Positions 8,576 through 16,937 of a stretch of 33,378 bases of DNA are shown here, piece after piece; position 1 is the first letter of the stretch; every line of letters begins with the position of its first letter. The DNA is from Candidatus Poribacteria bacterium (lineage in GTDB: Bacteria > Poribacteria > WGA-4E > WGA-3G), in contig JAJEDN010000035.1 of NCBI GenBank assembly GCA_022821495.1, forward strand, positions 1 through 33,378, given 5' to 3'. A model generated the notes under the pieces. The model had not been told where the DNA came from, did no database searches, and saw only the letters and a list, made by a program, of their open reading frames with translations. The position numbers were made by a program, and so were the translations under genes.

Positions 8576-10009
8576 TTAAAAAACCGAATTCTGTGCCGGT
8601 GTGAGCATGAGCGATGGCAGAATACCGATAAGCAAAACACCAACGACAGCGAGGATTAACCCGACGACTAAGGTTGACGCGTAAGGACTGATCTCTAATT
8701 CTTCCTCTGGTTCACGCATATACATTGTCACAACGACGCGCAGATAATAGAACGCCGAGATAGCAGTGTTGATAGCACCGATAATAACGAGCCAGATATG
8801 TCCTGCCCCAACTGCTGCCTTGAAGATATAGAATTTTCCGACAAACCCGGCTGTCGGCGGGAAACCCGCAAGCGACAGTAGCATTACCGTCATAAACATG
8901 GCAAGTAACGGTTTTCGGGTGCCAAGTCCTGCATAATCAGAAATCATGAGGCTCTCGCCATCTTCTGTTCTCGCCAAGATGACTGCACCGAACGCGCCGA
9001 TATTCATCACGCAATAAACCAAGAGGTAGAGCATCGCGCTTGAAATTCCGTCGTCATTTGCAGCTGCCAAGCCTATCAGTACGTAACCGGCGTGGGCAAT
9101 ACTTGAGTATGCCAGCATCCGTTTGATATTTGTCTGCGAAATCGCAATGATATTCCCAACCGTCATTGTCAACATCGCCAATAGGATGAGAACACCACTC
9201 CATTCAACTTGCAGGGTTGGTAAGGCTTCCATGAAAATTCTGAGGAACGCTGCAAACCCAGCAGCCTTCGGTCCAGCCGAAATAAACGCTGCGATCGTCG
9301 TCGGTGCACCTTCGTAGACATCAGGTGCCCATTGGTGGAACGGAACAATCGCGACCTTAAACCCGAATCCTACGACCAGCAGGAACATTCCCGCTAACAG
9401 CAGCGGCGACTTGTTTTCTGCTGTAATTGCCTCAGCAATTGCCGGAACACTTGTGGTCCCCGCACCCCCATAAATGAGTGCAATTCCGTAGAGGAAGAAC
9501 GCGCTCGCAAATGCCCCGAGCAACAGGTATTTCATCCCTGCCTCGCTTGAAGCAGGACTTTCTCGGAAATAGCTTGCCAACACATACAACGACAACGACA
9601 TCAGTTCCAAGCCGAGGAAAACGATAATCAACTCGTTACCTGCGGCCATCAGCATCATACCGAGCGTCGCAAGCAGGATCAGCAGATAGTAAGGTCCCTG
9701 CTTCCTATCGCCTCTATCCAAATAACTCATCGAAATTAAGGTAACCAAAATTGTTGAAACGAGGAAGATAATGTTGAAGAAAAGCGAGAAACTATCTACC
9801 TTAAACATTTCGTTGAACTGGATACCCACTGTACCTGCCTGATGCATCTGGATGGAGACCCATAGCGCAATCCCGGCACCAATGATCGTCATCCAGCCGA
9901 GGACCGTTTTCGAGATAGAATCAAAAAGGTCAAAGACGAGGACAATAATCAACGTTAAGGCGATAACCAGTTCCGGCATTAGTAATTGCCAGTTAATCTC
10001 TATTGGCAT
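8576..10009 (-). CDS. nuoN: NADH-quinone oxidoreductase subunit N
   Basis: The 477-residue, all-helical membrane protein is one of the three antiporter-like proton-pumping subunits of complex I. The conserved pumping Glu sits in FLGLELMSLSLYVLASYF at about residue 135, with FKVAIVPFHQWAPDVYEGAPT carrying the paired Lys further on. Length is normal. It is the last nuo gene of the cluster and is separated from nuoM by nhaD. The start ATG 10009 is preceded not by GGAGG but by a tandemly duplicated AAGGAA leader (10008-10049). A hairpin (10063-10110) lies in the nhaD-nuoN spacer. Confidence 0.95.
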   Translation of the reverse strand: MPIEINWQLLMPELVIALTLIIVLVFDLFDSISKTVLGWMTIIGAGIALWVSIQMHQAGTVGIQFNEMFKVDSFSLFFNIIFLVSTILVTLISMSYLDRGDRKQGPYYLLILLATLGMMLMAAGNELIIVFLGLELMSLSLYVLASYFRESPASSEAGMKYLLLGAFASAFFLYGIALIYGGAGTTSVPAIAEAITAENKSPLLLAGMFLLVVGFGFKVAIVPFHQWAPDVYEGAPTTIAAFISAGPKAAGFAAFLRIFMEALPTLQVEWSGVLILLAMLTMTVGNIIAISQTNIKRMLAYSSIAHAGYVLIGLAAANDDGISSAMLYLLVYCVMNIGAFGAVILARTEDGESLMISDYAGLGTRKPLLAMFMTVMLLSLAGFPPTAGFVGKFYIFKAAVGAGHIWLVIIGAINTAISAFYYLRVVVTMYMREPEEELEISPYASTLVVGLILAVVGVLLIGILPSLMLTPAQNSVF

Positions 10010-10049
10010 TTTTTAATTTCCTTTACAGATTTTTTAGGTTCCTTTGCAG
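10008..10049 (-). promoter_or_regulatory. Tandem 21-bp duplication of the nuoN ribosome binding leader
   Basis: Two adjacent 21-bp units (10008-10028 and 10029-10049) agree at 18 of 21 positions. Each reads, on the - strand, CTG(C/T)AAAGGAA, two bases, TTAAAAAAT-like. The proximal copy runs into the ATG; the distal copy ends in ATC, so it is a start-less duplicate. Confidence 0.7.
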
Positions 10050-10062
10050 CGTACAACGGTTT

Positions 10063-10110
10063 CTGCGGTAGTTTTTATGGACTGGAAAATCTCGGAAGTG
10101 TCTACCGCAG
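10063..10110 (-). promoter_or_regulatory. 9-bp perfect inverted repeat in the nhaD-nuoN spacer
   Basis: CTGCGGTAG (10063-10071) and CTACCGCAG (10102-10110) pair perfectly over a 30-base loop. No T run follows, so an RNA processing or stability structure is likelier than a terminator. Confidence 0.4.
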
Positions 10111-10158
10111 TCGTCCAAGAATTGCGGTCAAAACCAGCACTCACAAGCAGATCGCCAA

Positions 10159-11664
10159 CTAACGGAAAAACCAAAATGTTACAATCACAAAAAGCGGGAA
10201 TAAAATTACGACCGACCAGAGCATATACCCGAAAAAACTCGGCATGCGGATACCGCTCTGTTCCGCGATGGCTTTCACCATGAAATTCGGAGCATTGCCG
10301 ATATAGGTGTTCGCGCCCATAAAAACGGCACCAACAGAAATAGCGGTTAGCAATCTAATAAACTCTAAGTGCTCCGGACCTGTCAATTGACCTGATAGTA
10401 TTTGCGGGACAATAACGACATCAGGTTGGGCTGTGAGCCCCAATTTTCCGAGTGCTGTATTAAAGAATGTCAGATACGTAGGTGCATTATCAAGGAAACT
10501 CGACAGAACACCGGTTACCCAGAAATAGTGTAATGGTTCTTTTATTGCACCAATTAATCCGCGTAAAGCACCGTCTTCACCAGCCTTTAGGATCGCCAGT
10601 GCCGGAATAATCGTTATGAAGATACCGGCAAAGACTTTCGCCACCTCTTCTATCGGCTCCCATGAGAACTCGTTTGATTGCCGCAATTCGCCGCTAAAGG
10701 GTGTAAACTTAAGCGACAACAGTCCCATCAGAACAATCAGGACATCGCGGGCAATATTTTGCCAATACACATGGACACCGAGAACATTGACCTCTCCCCA
10801 CTTGAAAGTTCCGCTCATTAACACAGCAACGACGATACCGAGCAAGAAGATTAGGTTGAAAAGTCCTTCTACGCGAATCGGTTCGTTGGTTCCATCGTCT
10901 GGGACCACGCCGCCTTCCCGTTTAAACATGAAAGTGTCTACCACAAAGAAGAGCACGATCAAGATGACGGAAATAAACAGCATGTGCGGGAAAAGTGCCG
11001 TCGTTGTCCAGAAGAAGGGTACACCGTGCAGGAACCCCAAAAAGAGCGGTGGGTCACCCAAGGGTGTTAAGGAACCTCCGATGTTGCTGACGAGAAAAAT
11101 GAAGAAGATAATCAGATGAACTTTGCTCTTCCTATATTCGTTCGCGCGAATTAATGGACGAATAAGGAGCATTGATGCTCCCGTGGTTCCCACCCATGAG
11201 GCGATAGCAGTACCGATAAGTAACAAGAGCGTGTTAACGATTGGTGTGCCGCGCAACGTGCCACGCACGAGGATACCACCGGCGACAGTGAACAAGCCCC
11301 ACAACAGAATGATGAACGGGATATAATCTATGAGGTAGATATGGAGGATATCGTAAAAAGCCTCCCCTCGGAACGCGATGAGATACGGAACTGCGAAGAT
11401 TAACGCCCATGCCAATGACATTTTTCCGCCGTGGTGGACAAGAAAATGTGAATCCAATACGAGTGGGAAAATAGCGATTGAGAGTAAGATACCGACAAAC
11501 GGGATAATACTCCAAATCGGTAATTTCGCGCCATCTACGCCGTGACCATGGTGTGCGTCCCCGCCACTGGACGGATCATCCGCGCCAAATGCTTCTATTG
11601 AAATTGATAACGCCAGTCCTACAATTACACAAAGAATCAGACAAGATACCAGTTTGAACTTCAT
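10159..11664 (-). CDS. nhaD: NhaD-type Na+/H+ antiporter encoded inside the complex I cluster
   Basis: The 501-residue protein is a multi-helix transporter of the NhaD (ion transporter) family, which exchanges Na+ (or Li+) for H+. A signal-like first segment is followed by a His-rich external stretch (GGDAHHGHG). The key signature SNIGGSLTPLGDPPLFLGFL is near residues 195-215, and further hydrophobic segments run to the end. A second N-G-N/T-Y-I-G-N-A-P-N-F segment near the C-terminus is also typical. It lies between nuoM and nuoN on the same strand. From memory, Rhodothermus marinus also has nhaD between the nuoM and nuoN homologues, so the position is probably functional. Start ATG 11664 has only a weak upstream GGAG. 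Confidence 0.85.
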   Translation of the reverse strand: MKFKLVSCLILCVIVGLALSISIEAFGADDPSSGGDAHHGHGVDGAKLPIWSIIPFVGILLSIAIFPLVLDSHFLVHHGGKMSLAWALIFAVPYLIAFRGEAFYDILHIYLIDYIPFIILLWGLFTVAGGILVRGTLRGTPIVNTLLLLIGTAIASWVGTTGASMLLIRPLIRANEYRKSKVHLIIFFIFLVSNIGGSLTPLGDPPLFLGFLHGVPFFWTTTALFPHMLFISVILIVLFFVVDTFMFKREGGVVPDDGTNEPIRVEGLFNLIFLLGIVVAVLMSGTFKWGEVNVLGVHVYWQNIARDVLIVLMGLLSLKFTPFSGELRQSNEFSWEPIEEVAKVFAGIFITIIPALAILKAGEDGALRGLIGAIKEPLHYFWVTGVLSSFLDNAPTYLTFFNTALGKLGLTAQPDVVIVPQILSGQLTGPEHLEFIRLLTAISVGAVFMGANTYIGNAPNFMVKAIAEQSGIRMPSFFGYMLWSVVILFPLFVIVTFWFFR

Positions 11665-11700
11665 TTATAGTTGAGAGTTGCGATTCAGAGATCGCTCCTA

Positions 11701-13260
11701 CTACTGTGCCTCCTTTTCAATCTTTTCATGCTGTGTCCGCTGTGTTTCTCGTAGTGCAAACCGACTGTCTTGCGTCCCCTGATTCTTGAGGTGTCCCATA
11801 GAAGGTTCAGCTTGTACTTTGGTCACAACAACTTCTACTGATTTTTCGATCTTGCTCAAGAAAGTCTTCGGATAAACGCCGATCCAGACGATGAAGAGGA
11901 GTATCGGCAGCAATACAACGACCTCACGCGCATTCAAGTCTGGCAATCCTTCGTTGGTTTTATCCAGTGTTCCGAACATCACTCTCTGGAACATCCACAA
12001 CATATACACGGCTGCGAGAATCACACCGGCGGTTGCGAAAACGACGTGCACCTTAGAGAAGGCGCCCTGAACAAAACTACCGAGTAGTATCATATATTCA
12101 CCGACGAACCCGTTCAAACCGGGTAGCCCGATAGACGACAACGTTACAATCATAAAAAATACAGCGAAGATCGGCATCCGTTTTGACAAGCCTCCGAAAT
12201 CGACGATCATTCTGCTGTGTCGCCGCTCATAAATCATCCCGACCAAAAGGAATAATGCGCCGGTGCTTAAGCCGTGATTCACCATTTGCAACACGCTTCC
12301 CTGAATACCTGCGGAACTTTTTGAAAAAAGCCCCAATACAACGAAACCTAAATGGCTGACACTCGAATATGCCACGAGTTTTTTGAGATCCGGCTGCACC
12401 ATCGCCACCAATGCCCCATAGATGATACCAATGACGGCGAGTGTAACTATCAAAGGCGTATATTTATCCGCTGCATCAGGAAAGAGCGGTAGACAAAATC
12501 GGACGATCCCATAGGTTCCCATCTTTAGCAAAACGCCAGCAAGGATAACGCTGCCGACCGTAGGTGCCTCAACGTGCGCATCTGGCAGCCATGTATGGAA
12601 CGGGAAAAGTGGCACTTTAATCGCAAACGCTATGAAAAAGGCAAGGAACAATAGGTTTGAATGTTCAAACGGACCGCTGAGCGTCGTAAGATCGAAGCTA
12701 TTATCGTTTTGGAAATAGAGTGCTAAAATGCCGACAAGCATGAGTGCGCTGCCCGCCATCGTGTAGAGGACGAACTTGATGGTCGCATAAATCCGACGTT
12801 CGCCACCCCAAATACCGATGAGAAAATACATCGGGATCAACATTGACTCCCAAAATACGAAGAAGAGAAACAGGTCTAGCGAACAGAAAACTCCCAACAT
12901 CCCAGTTTCGAGCGCAAGGAGCGACATCATAAAGCCGCTCAACCCCTTCTCGATCGAATTCCATGCAGCGAGAATACAGATCGGTGTCAGGAAAGTCGTC
13001 AGTAAGACCAACCACAACGATATACCGTCAATCCCGATGTGATAACTTGTACCTAAACCCGGGATCCACGGTTTCAGGGTTACCTGCTGGAACGTTGCAG
13101 TATCCGCGTTAAAACCCGTATAAAGCCCCAACGAGATAACAAACGTCAGAAGCCCGATGACAAGCGCGACGCCTTTCACAGCAGTTGCACCGAAACCTCT
13201 AAGCAACGCGATTGCTATCACGCCGAGCAGTGGTAAAAAAATGACTATTGAAAGTAACAA
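11701..13260 (-). CDS. nuoM: NADH-quinone oxidoreductase subunit M
   Basis: The 519-residue antiporter-like subunit of complex I shows the pumping Glu in FFVFWESMLIPMYFLIG (about residue 138). The Lys is in AFAIKVPLFPFHTWLPDAHVEAPT (about 215), and a second Lys is at about 245 in GVLLKMGTYG. The start is TTG at 13260, chosen because AGGAGG lies five bases upstream. The C-terminus carries an unusual hydrophilic tail of about 45 residues after the last helix, rich in Gln, Arg, Glu and Lys. The neighbour upstream is the DUF5069-like gene and downstream is nhaD, 36 bp away. Confidence 0.95.
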   Translation of the reverse strand: MLLSIVIFLPLLGVIAIALLRGFGATAVKGVALVIGLLTFVISLGLYTGFNADTATFQQVTLKPWIPGLGTSYHIGIDGISLWLVLLTTFLTPICILAAWNSIEKGLSGFMMSLLALETGMLGVFCSLDLFLFFVFWESMLIPMYFLIGIWGGERRIYATIKFVLYTMAGSALMLVGILALYFQNDNSFDLTTLSGPFEHSNLLFLAFFIAFAIKVPLFPFHTWLPDAHVEAPTVGSVILAGVLLKMGTYGIVRFCLPLFPDAADKYTPLIVTLAVIGIIYGALVAMVQPDLKKLVAYSSVSHLGFVVLGLFSKSSAGIQGSVLQMVNHGLSTGALFLLVGMIYERRHSRMIVDFGGLSKRMPIFAVFFMIVTLSSIGLPGLNGFVGEYMILLGSFVQGAFSKVHVVFATAGVILAAVYMLWMFQRVMFGTLDKTNEGLPDLNAREVVVLLPILLFIVWIGVYPKTFLSKIEKSVEVVVTKVQAEPSMGHLKNQGTQDSRFALRETQRTQHEKIEKEAQ

Positions 13261-13338
13261 GGAACCCTCCTTAGGAAATTTTAACTTTCATCAACAGGGA
13301 CTACTTACCGTTATGATTCCCTCTCTCCAAGAAATAGA

Positions 13339-13770
13339 TTACGGTCTGAAAAGTTTATTCCATAACCACTTACGACGGTCGAACCAATAAAGCCTACGGT
13401 TTTCTTTCTCATAACCTAATTTACGGCGGCGTTTTGAGAACTCGTCTTGAGGCATCTTGCTCTGCCACCAAGTCTTCATTTTACGATTGAACTTTGATAT
13501 TTCTTCAGAAGACCTACTACAGTTGTCCAGAATCCACGCGCCGAGTTTAACATCATTGTTAATCCGTACAGCCGTTTCTTGAAACGCTTCCGCCGAGATA
13601 CCAAGGAAGGATAAAATCGCTGTATCTTGATCGGAATCAGCACCGTATTTATAGCTTCCGATATTTCCAGCGTGGGCAGCCCGCGCCTTATCTGTTAATC
13701 TTGCCACACCACAGATGCCCGCAACCTCTTTGCTGAGCAGATCTCGCGGTCGAAAAGCGTTCTGTTTCAT
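13339..13770 (-). CDS. DUF5069-like small soluble protein within the nuo cluster
   Basis: The 143-residue product has no signal peptide or membrane helix. Its layout recalls DUF5069: an N-terminal R-P-R-D-L segment; GICGVARLTDKARAAHAGNIG near residues 18-38; a Y.YG.D..QD.A.L.FLGIS segment; then an EAFQETAV...DVKLGAWI stretch and SEEISKFNRKM. That assignment is from pattern memory and no function is known to me. The last 40 residues are very basic and aromatic, perhaps RNA- or membrane-surface-binding. The start ATG 13770 has GGAGG six bases upstream. It sits between nuoL (59 bp) and nuoM (78 bp) in the same direction, so it should be co-expressed with complex I. Confidence 0.7.
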   Translation of the reverse strand: MKQNAFRPRDLLSKEVAGICGVARLTDKARAAHAGNIGSYKYGADSDQDTAILSFLGISAEAFQETAVRINNDVKLGAWILDNCSRSSEEISKFNRKMKTWWQSKMPQDEFSKRRRKLGYEKENRRLYWFDRRKWLWNKLFRP

Positions 13771-13829
13771 CTGCTGCCTCCATCAGCGTTCAAGAACAAG
13801 AGCAGAAAAGAATCCTATTGCATATCAAC

Positions 13830-15719
13830 TTAGGTAAAAAACAGATAATATGCCAAGAATAACACAATTCCCAAGACCATCGAGATGATATACGCCTGAA
13901 CAAGCCCTGTTTGAAGTCGCCGTAACAATCCGCCAATAAACCTGATAAGCGCAGCTACGCCGTTGACAATCCCGTCAATAACGCCGTTGTCTACCAGTTT
14001 CCACAAGAGGAAATGGGAACCGTTTTTAATCGGTTGCACGATGAGTGTATTGTATATCTCATCAACATAGTACTTGTTCGCAAGCAGCCTCTGTATTGCT
14101 CCAGTTGGTTCATCGGACGGCGCGCGTTTGCTATAACGTGTCCACGCGAACGCAATGCCTGCTAAGCCGATCACTGATGAAATTACCATAAACAAGATAA
14201 CATTACCGGATGCGTCGTGGTGTGCTTCAGGGAAAACGTTTTTCGTGAAATGATGGAACCAACTGTCGTGTCCACCCCAACCCAATAGTAAACCGATCAA
14301 GGCAGAAGGGATCGCCAGAATCGCTAACGGTACCCACATAACCGGTGGTGACTCATGCAGATGTGAAGCAACGTTGGATTCAACGCGAGATTCACCGTAA
14401 AATGTCACGAAAATCAAACGGAACATATAGAAGGCTGTCAGGAATGCAGTGACCAATCCTATACCGTAAATTATCGGTGAGCTTCCCCACGCACTGTGCA
14501 GAATTTCATCCTTACTCCAGAAACCACTCAGGAACGGGAACCCAGCAATAGCAAGCGCACCGACCAAAAAGGTCCAATGCGTTATCGGCATCTTCGATTT
14601 TAAGCCGCCCATCTTTCGCATATCCAATTCATTTGCCATGGCGTGCATGACACTGCCGGCAGTAAGGAACATCAACCCTTTAAAGAAGGCATGCGTTACC
14701 AAGTGGAAAACGCCGGAAGCATAGGCGCCGACACCAACACCGACGAACATATATCCGAGTTGGCTTACGGTCGAATAGGCGAGGATGCGTTTGATGTCGT
14801 TCTGCGTGAGCGCGATCGTTGCAGCGAAAAACGCCGTCAAAACGCCGATCCATGCGACGACTTGCCCTGTATGTGCGATTTCATACAGCACTGCGGAACG
14901 TGCTATCATATACACGCCTGCTGTTACCATTGTAGCCGCGTGAATCAAAGCACTGACCGGTGTCGGACCCTCCATCGCATCCGGTAGCCAGACGTAGAGG
15001 GGGATCTGTGCCGATTTACCGATTGCACCCACAAAAAGAAGCAACGTTGCAATTACGAGCGTGCTGGCTCCAAAAACTTTCTGAAAATTATCTGCTTCCG
15101 CGGCATCAAATATTGTACCGAAATCAAGCGTTCCAAATGCAGCAAATAGCGTGAACATCCCCAGCAAGAAACCGAAATCGCCGATCCGGTTCACAATAAA
15201 CGCCTTTTTCCCAGCATCCGTCGCGGACTGTTTGTCATACCAGAACCCGATCAGCAGATACGAACAGAGCCCAACGCCTTCCCAACCGACAAACATCATC
15301 AGGTAGTTATTGCCGAGAACGAGGATTAACATTGCGAAAACGAATAGATTCAGATAGGCAAAATAGCGCGTATATCCCTCATCGCCGTGCATGTAGCCAA
15401 TCGAATAGACATGAATGAGGAAACCGACCCCAGTAATTACCAACAGCATCACCGCTGTCAGGGCATCTACGCGGAAACCGATATTGAAAGCGAACGATTC
15501 ACCTGTAATCCATTCATACAGTGTTTCATCTAACGGAGCAGCACCGCTATTCAAACTGGTGAAGGCGATAATTGAACAGACTAAGGAGACAAGCACCGCA
15601 AGCGCACCTATCCATCCACTCAGTTTCTCGTTACCTTTCAGCCATTTTCCAAATAACCCGTTAATCAGAAACCCAACAAGCGGGGCAACTAACAGGACAA
15701 CAATTAGTTCAGTTGACAT
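13830..15719 (-). CDS. nuoL: NADH-quinone oxidoreductase subunit L
   Basis: This 629-residue subunit is the distal antiporter-like pump of complex I with the long lateral helix. The key Glu is at about 147 in FVGWEGVGLCSYLLIGFWY. The Lys is at about 235 in GKSAQIPLYVWLPDAMEGPTP, followed by HAATMVTAGVY. The C-terminal part includes the amphipathic segment and the last membrane anchor. Length is normal. ATG 15719 is preceded by the CCGCAAGGAA leader with an A/T spacer. A 340-bp leader with hairpins and a second copy of the leader element separates it from nuoK, so transcription or translation of nuoL-M-N may be controlled there. Confidence 0.95.
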   Translation of the reverse strand: MSTELIVVLLVAPLVGFLINGLFGKWLKGNEKLSGWIGALAVLVSLVCSIIAFTSLNSGAAPLDETLYEWITGESFAFNIGFRVDALTAVMLLVITGVGFLIHVYSIGYMHGDEGYTRYFAYLNLFVFAMLILVLGNNYLMMFVGWEGVGLCSYLLIGFWYDKQSATDAGKKAFIVNRIGDFGFLLGMFTLFAAFGTLDFGTIFDAAEADNFQKVFGASTLVIATLLLFVGAIGKSAQIPLYVWLPDAMEGPTPVSALIHAATMVTAGVYMIARSAVLYEIAHTGQVVAWIGVLTAFFAATIALTQNDIKRILAYSTVSQLGYMFVGVGVGAYASGVFHLVTHAFFKGLMFLTAGSVMHAMANELDMRKMGGLKSKMPITHWTFLVGALAIAGFPFLSGFWSKDEILHSAWGSSPIIYGIGLVTAFLTAFYMFRLIFVTFYGESRVESNVASHLHESPPVMWVPLAILAIPSALIGLLLGWGGHDSWFHHFTKNVFPEAHHDASGNVILFMVISSVIGLAGIAFAWTRYSKRAPSDEPTGAIQRLLANKYYVDEIYNTLIVQPIKNGSHFLLWKLVDNGVIDGIVNGVAALIRFIGGLLRRLQTGLVQAYIISMVLGIVLFLAYYLFFT

Positions 15720-15730
15720 ATTTTAACTTT

Positions 15731-15757
15731 CCTTGCGGTTTGAACACGTAGGTTTGT
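15731..15757 (-). repeat. Leader element copy 1 (CCGCAAGG with ACAAACC), nuoL-proximal
   Basis: On the + strand it reads CCTTGCGGTT, seven bases, (A)GGTTTGT. The AAGGAA part is the nuoL ribosome binding site, ten bases from the ATG. Other copies lie at 15886 and 22269. Confidence 0.6.
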
Positions 15758-15835
15758 TACTTGAAGTGCCACTCCATATATCCGTCCCGGTGCGTTGCTT
15801 GGGACTCTGTTTTTGAACTATTTTTCATCAGAGAC

Positions 15836-15860
15836 CCGATTTTGACATCGGAAAAATCGG
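15836..15860 (-). promoter_or_regulatory. Hairpin in the nuoL leader
   Basis: CCGATTTT (15836-15843) and AAAATCGG (15853-15860) are perfect 8-bp arms with a nine-base loop that contains a further TCGG, allowing an alternative shorter pairing. Confidence 0.45.
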
Positions 15861-15885
15861 AGCAGAAACCCAATATTTAAAAAAT

Positions 15886-15911
15886 CCTTGCGGTTAATCA
15901 AGTGGGTTTGT
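15886..15911 (-). repeat. Leader element copy 2, without a gene behind it
   Basis: CCTTGCGGTT is followed after six bases by GGGTTTGT. On the - strand the sequence after AAGGA runs TTTTTTAAATATTG where a start codon would be expected, so it looks like a decayed or duplicated leader. Confidence 0.55.
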
Positions 15912-16059
15912 CGTTTTCAAGGGCCATGCTTAAATCTGAAGAAACACCCAAGCAAAAACACTTCCACTTCGTTTCAGACTACGGTTTTTGTTGTTTGGTT
16001 AAGAGGTGGATTTGTCAAATCAGAATCCCCTGTCAACGATAACCGATCACCAATTTTGC

Positions 16060-16359
16060 TTAACCTTTCAATGAATTAACTTCGTCCACGTTAATCGTTT
16101 GCTGATGTTTGAAGACGCTGACAATAATTGCGAGACCGATAGCGACCTCAGCGGCAGCGACAGTCATTACGAAAAAGACAAACACCTGTCCTGTCGCCTC
16201 ACCGAGACTGCGACTGATTGCCACAAAAGCAAGATTCGCTGCATTCAGCATCAGTTCAATACACATAAAGATGATGATAGCGTTCCGGCGAATGAGCACC
16301 CCGATGACTCCAGTTGTAAACAGAAGTGCGCTCAAAACAAGATAATATTCTAATGCCAT
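16060..16359 (-). CDS. nuoK: NADH-quinone oxidoreductase subunit K
   Basis: The 99-residue, three-helix subunit has the two conserved buried glutamates of the proton path: Glu35 in [13 protein letters not shown] and Glu71 in [11 protein letters not shown]. Length equals the family norm. It lies 39 bp after nuoJ. Its leader is the CCGCAAGGAA-type variant (one base different) with an A/T spacer before ATG 16359. Confidence 0.96.
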   Translation of the reverse strand: MALEYYLVLSALLFTTGVIGVLIRRNAIIIFMCIELMLNAANLAFVAISRSLGEATGQVFVFFVMTVAAAEVAIGLAIIVSVFKHQQTINVDEVNSLKG

Positions 16360-16381
16360 ATTTTTAATTTTCCTTGCAGTT
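16360..16381 (-). promoter_or_regulatory. CTGCAAGGAA-type ribosome binding leader of nuoK
   Basis: AAGGAA is followed by AATTAAAAAT and then ATG. The purine core is about eleven bases from the start, longer than the five to seven at the GGAGG genes of the same cluster. Confidence 0.6.
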
Positions 16382-16398
16382 CGGTCAAGTTACTGAAT

Positions 16399-16926
16399 TT
16401 AGCTTTCTTCCTGACGCTCGCGTTTTACTAAGACGATAACGCCAATCAATGCTGCTAACAAAATCAGTGAGGTAACCTCAAAAGGTAGGATATACTTGCT
16501 GAACAAGAGTTCGCCAATGTCATAAGTGGTTGTCGTTACCGATGCTGCAGCGGGTTCAGCAGACGCAACAGCCGTATCGTTAAGGGCATTCACTGCGATA
16601 TAGATGCCTTCAGCGGCAAAAAGGATGCCGAGGATTATCGCAAGTCCTTTCAGTTTGCTTCCCATCGCCCCTTTCACTGAAAGCGTACCGAGGTTCAGAA
16701 GCATAATCACGAAAAGGAACAGCACCATAATCGCACCCGCATAAACGATAACTTGTGCGGCAGCGACGAAGTGCGCGCCTAACAACACAAACAGCCCCGC
16801 CTGTGCGAAAAACGTCACAATAAGCGAAAGCGCGCTATAAATCGGATGTCGAAACGAGATAACAGCGATCGCACCAATCAGCGAGACTGCTCCAAATAGA
16901 ATAAATAGTATCTGTTCTGGATTCAT
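16399..16926 (-). CDS. nuoJ: NADH-quinone oxidoreductase subunit J
   Basis: This 175-residue membrane subunit of complex I has five hydrophobic helices. The AAAQVIVYAGAIMVLFLFVIML segment is the conserved TM3 with its pi-bulge region, which helps couple quinone reduction to pumping. The frame also begins at a GTG six bases earlier, but GGAGG stands seven bases before ATG 16926, so that is the start. nuoH ends only 11 bp upstream. In most nuo clusters nuoI lies exactly here between H and J; it is absent. Confidence 0.95.
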   Translation of the reverse strand: MNPEQILFILFGAVSLIGAIAVISFRHPIYSALSLIVTFFAQAGLFVLLGAHFVAAAQVIVYAGAIMVLFLFVIMLLNLGTLSVKGAMGSKLKGLAIILGILFAAEGIYIAVNALNDTAVASAEPAAASVTTTTYDIGELLFSKYILPFEVTSLILLAALIGVIVLVKRERQEES

Positions 16927-16937
16927 TAGCACGCCTC

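Larger units (their letters stand above)
15720..16059 (-). promoter_or_regulatory. 340-bp nuoK-nuoL spacer with repeated leader elements and hairpin
   Basis: No gene is visible. It holds two copies of the CCTTGCGGTT...GGTTTGT element (+ strand, 15731-15757 and 15886-15911), an 8-bp hairpin at 15836-15860, and GCAGAAACCC/GGGTTT arms also found before nuoE. It probably contains a regulatory leader, and perhaps a promoter, for nuoL-M-N; I could not fix a -35/-10 pair. Confidence 0.5.
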
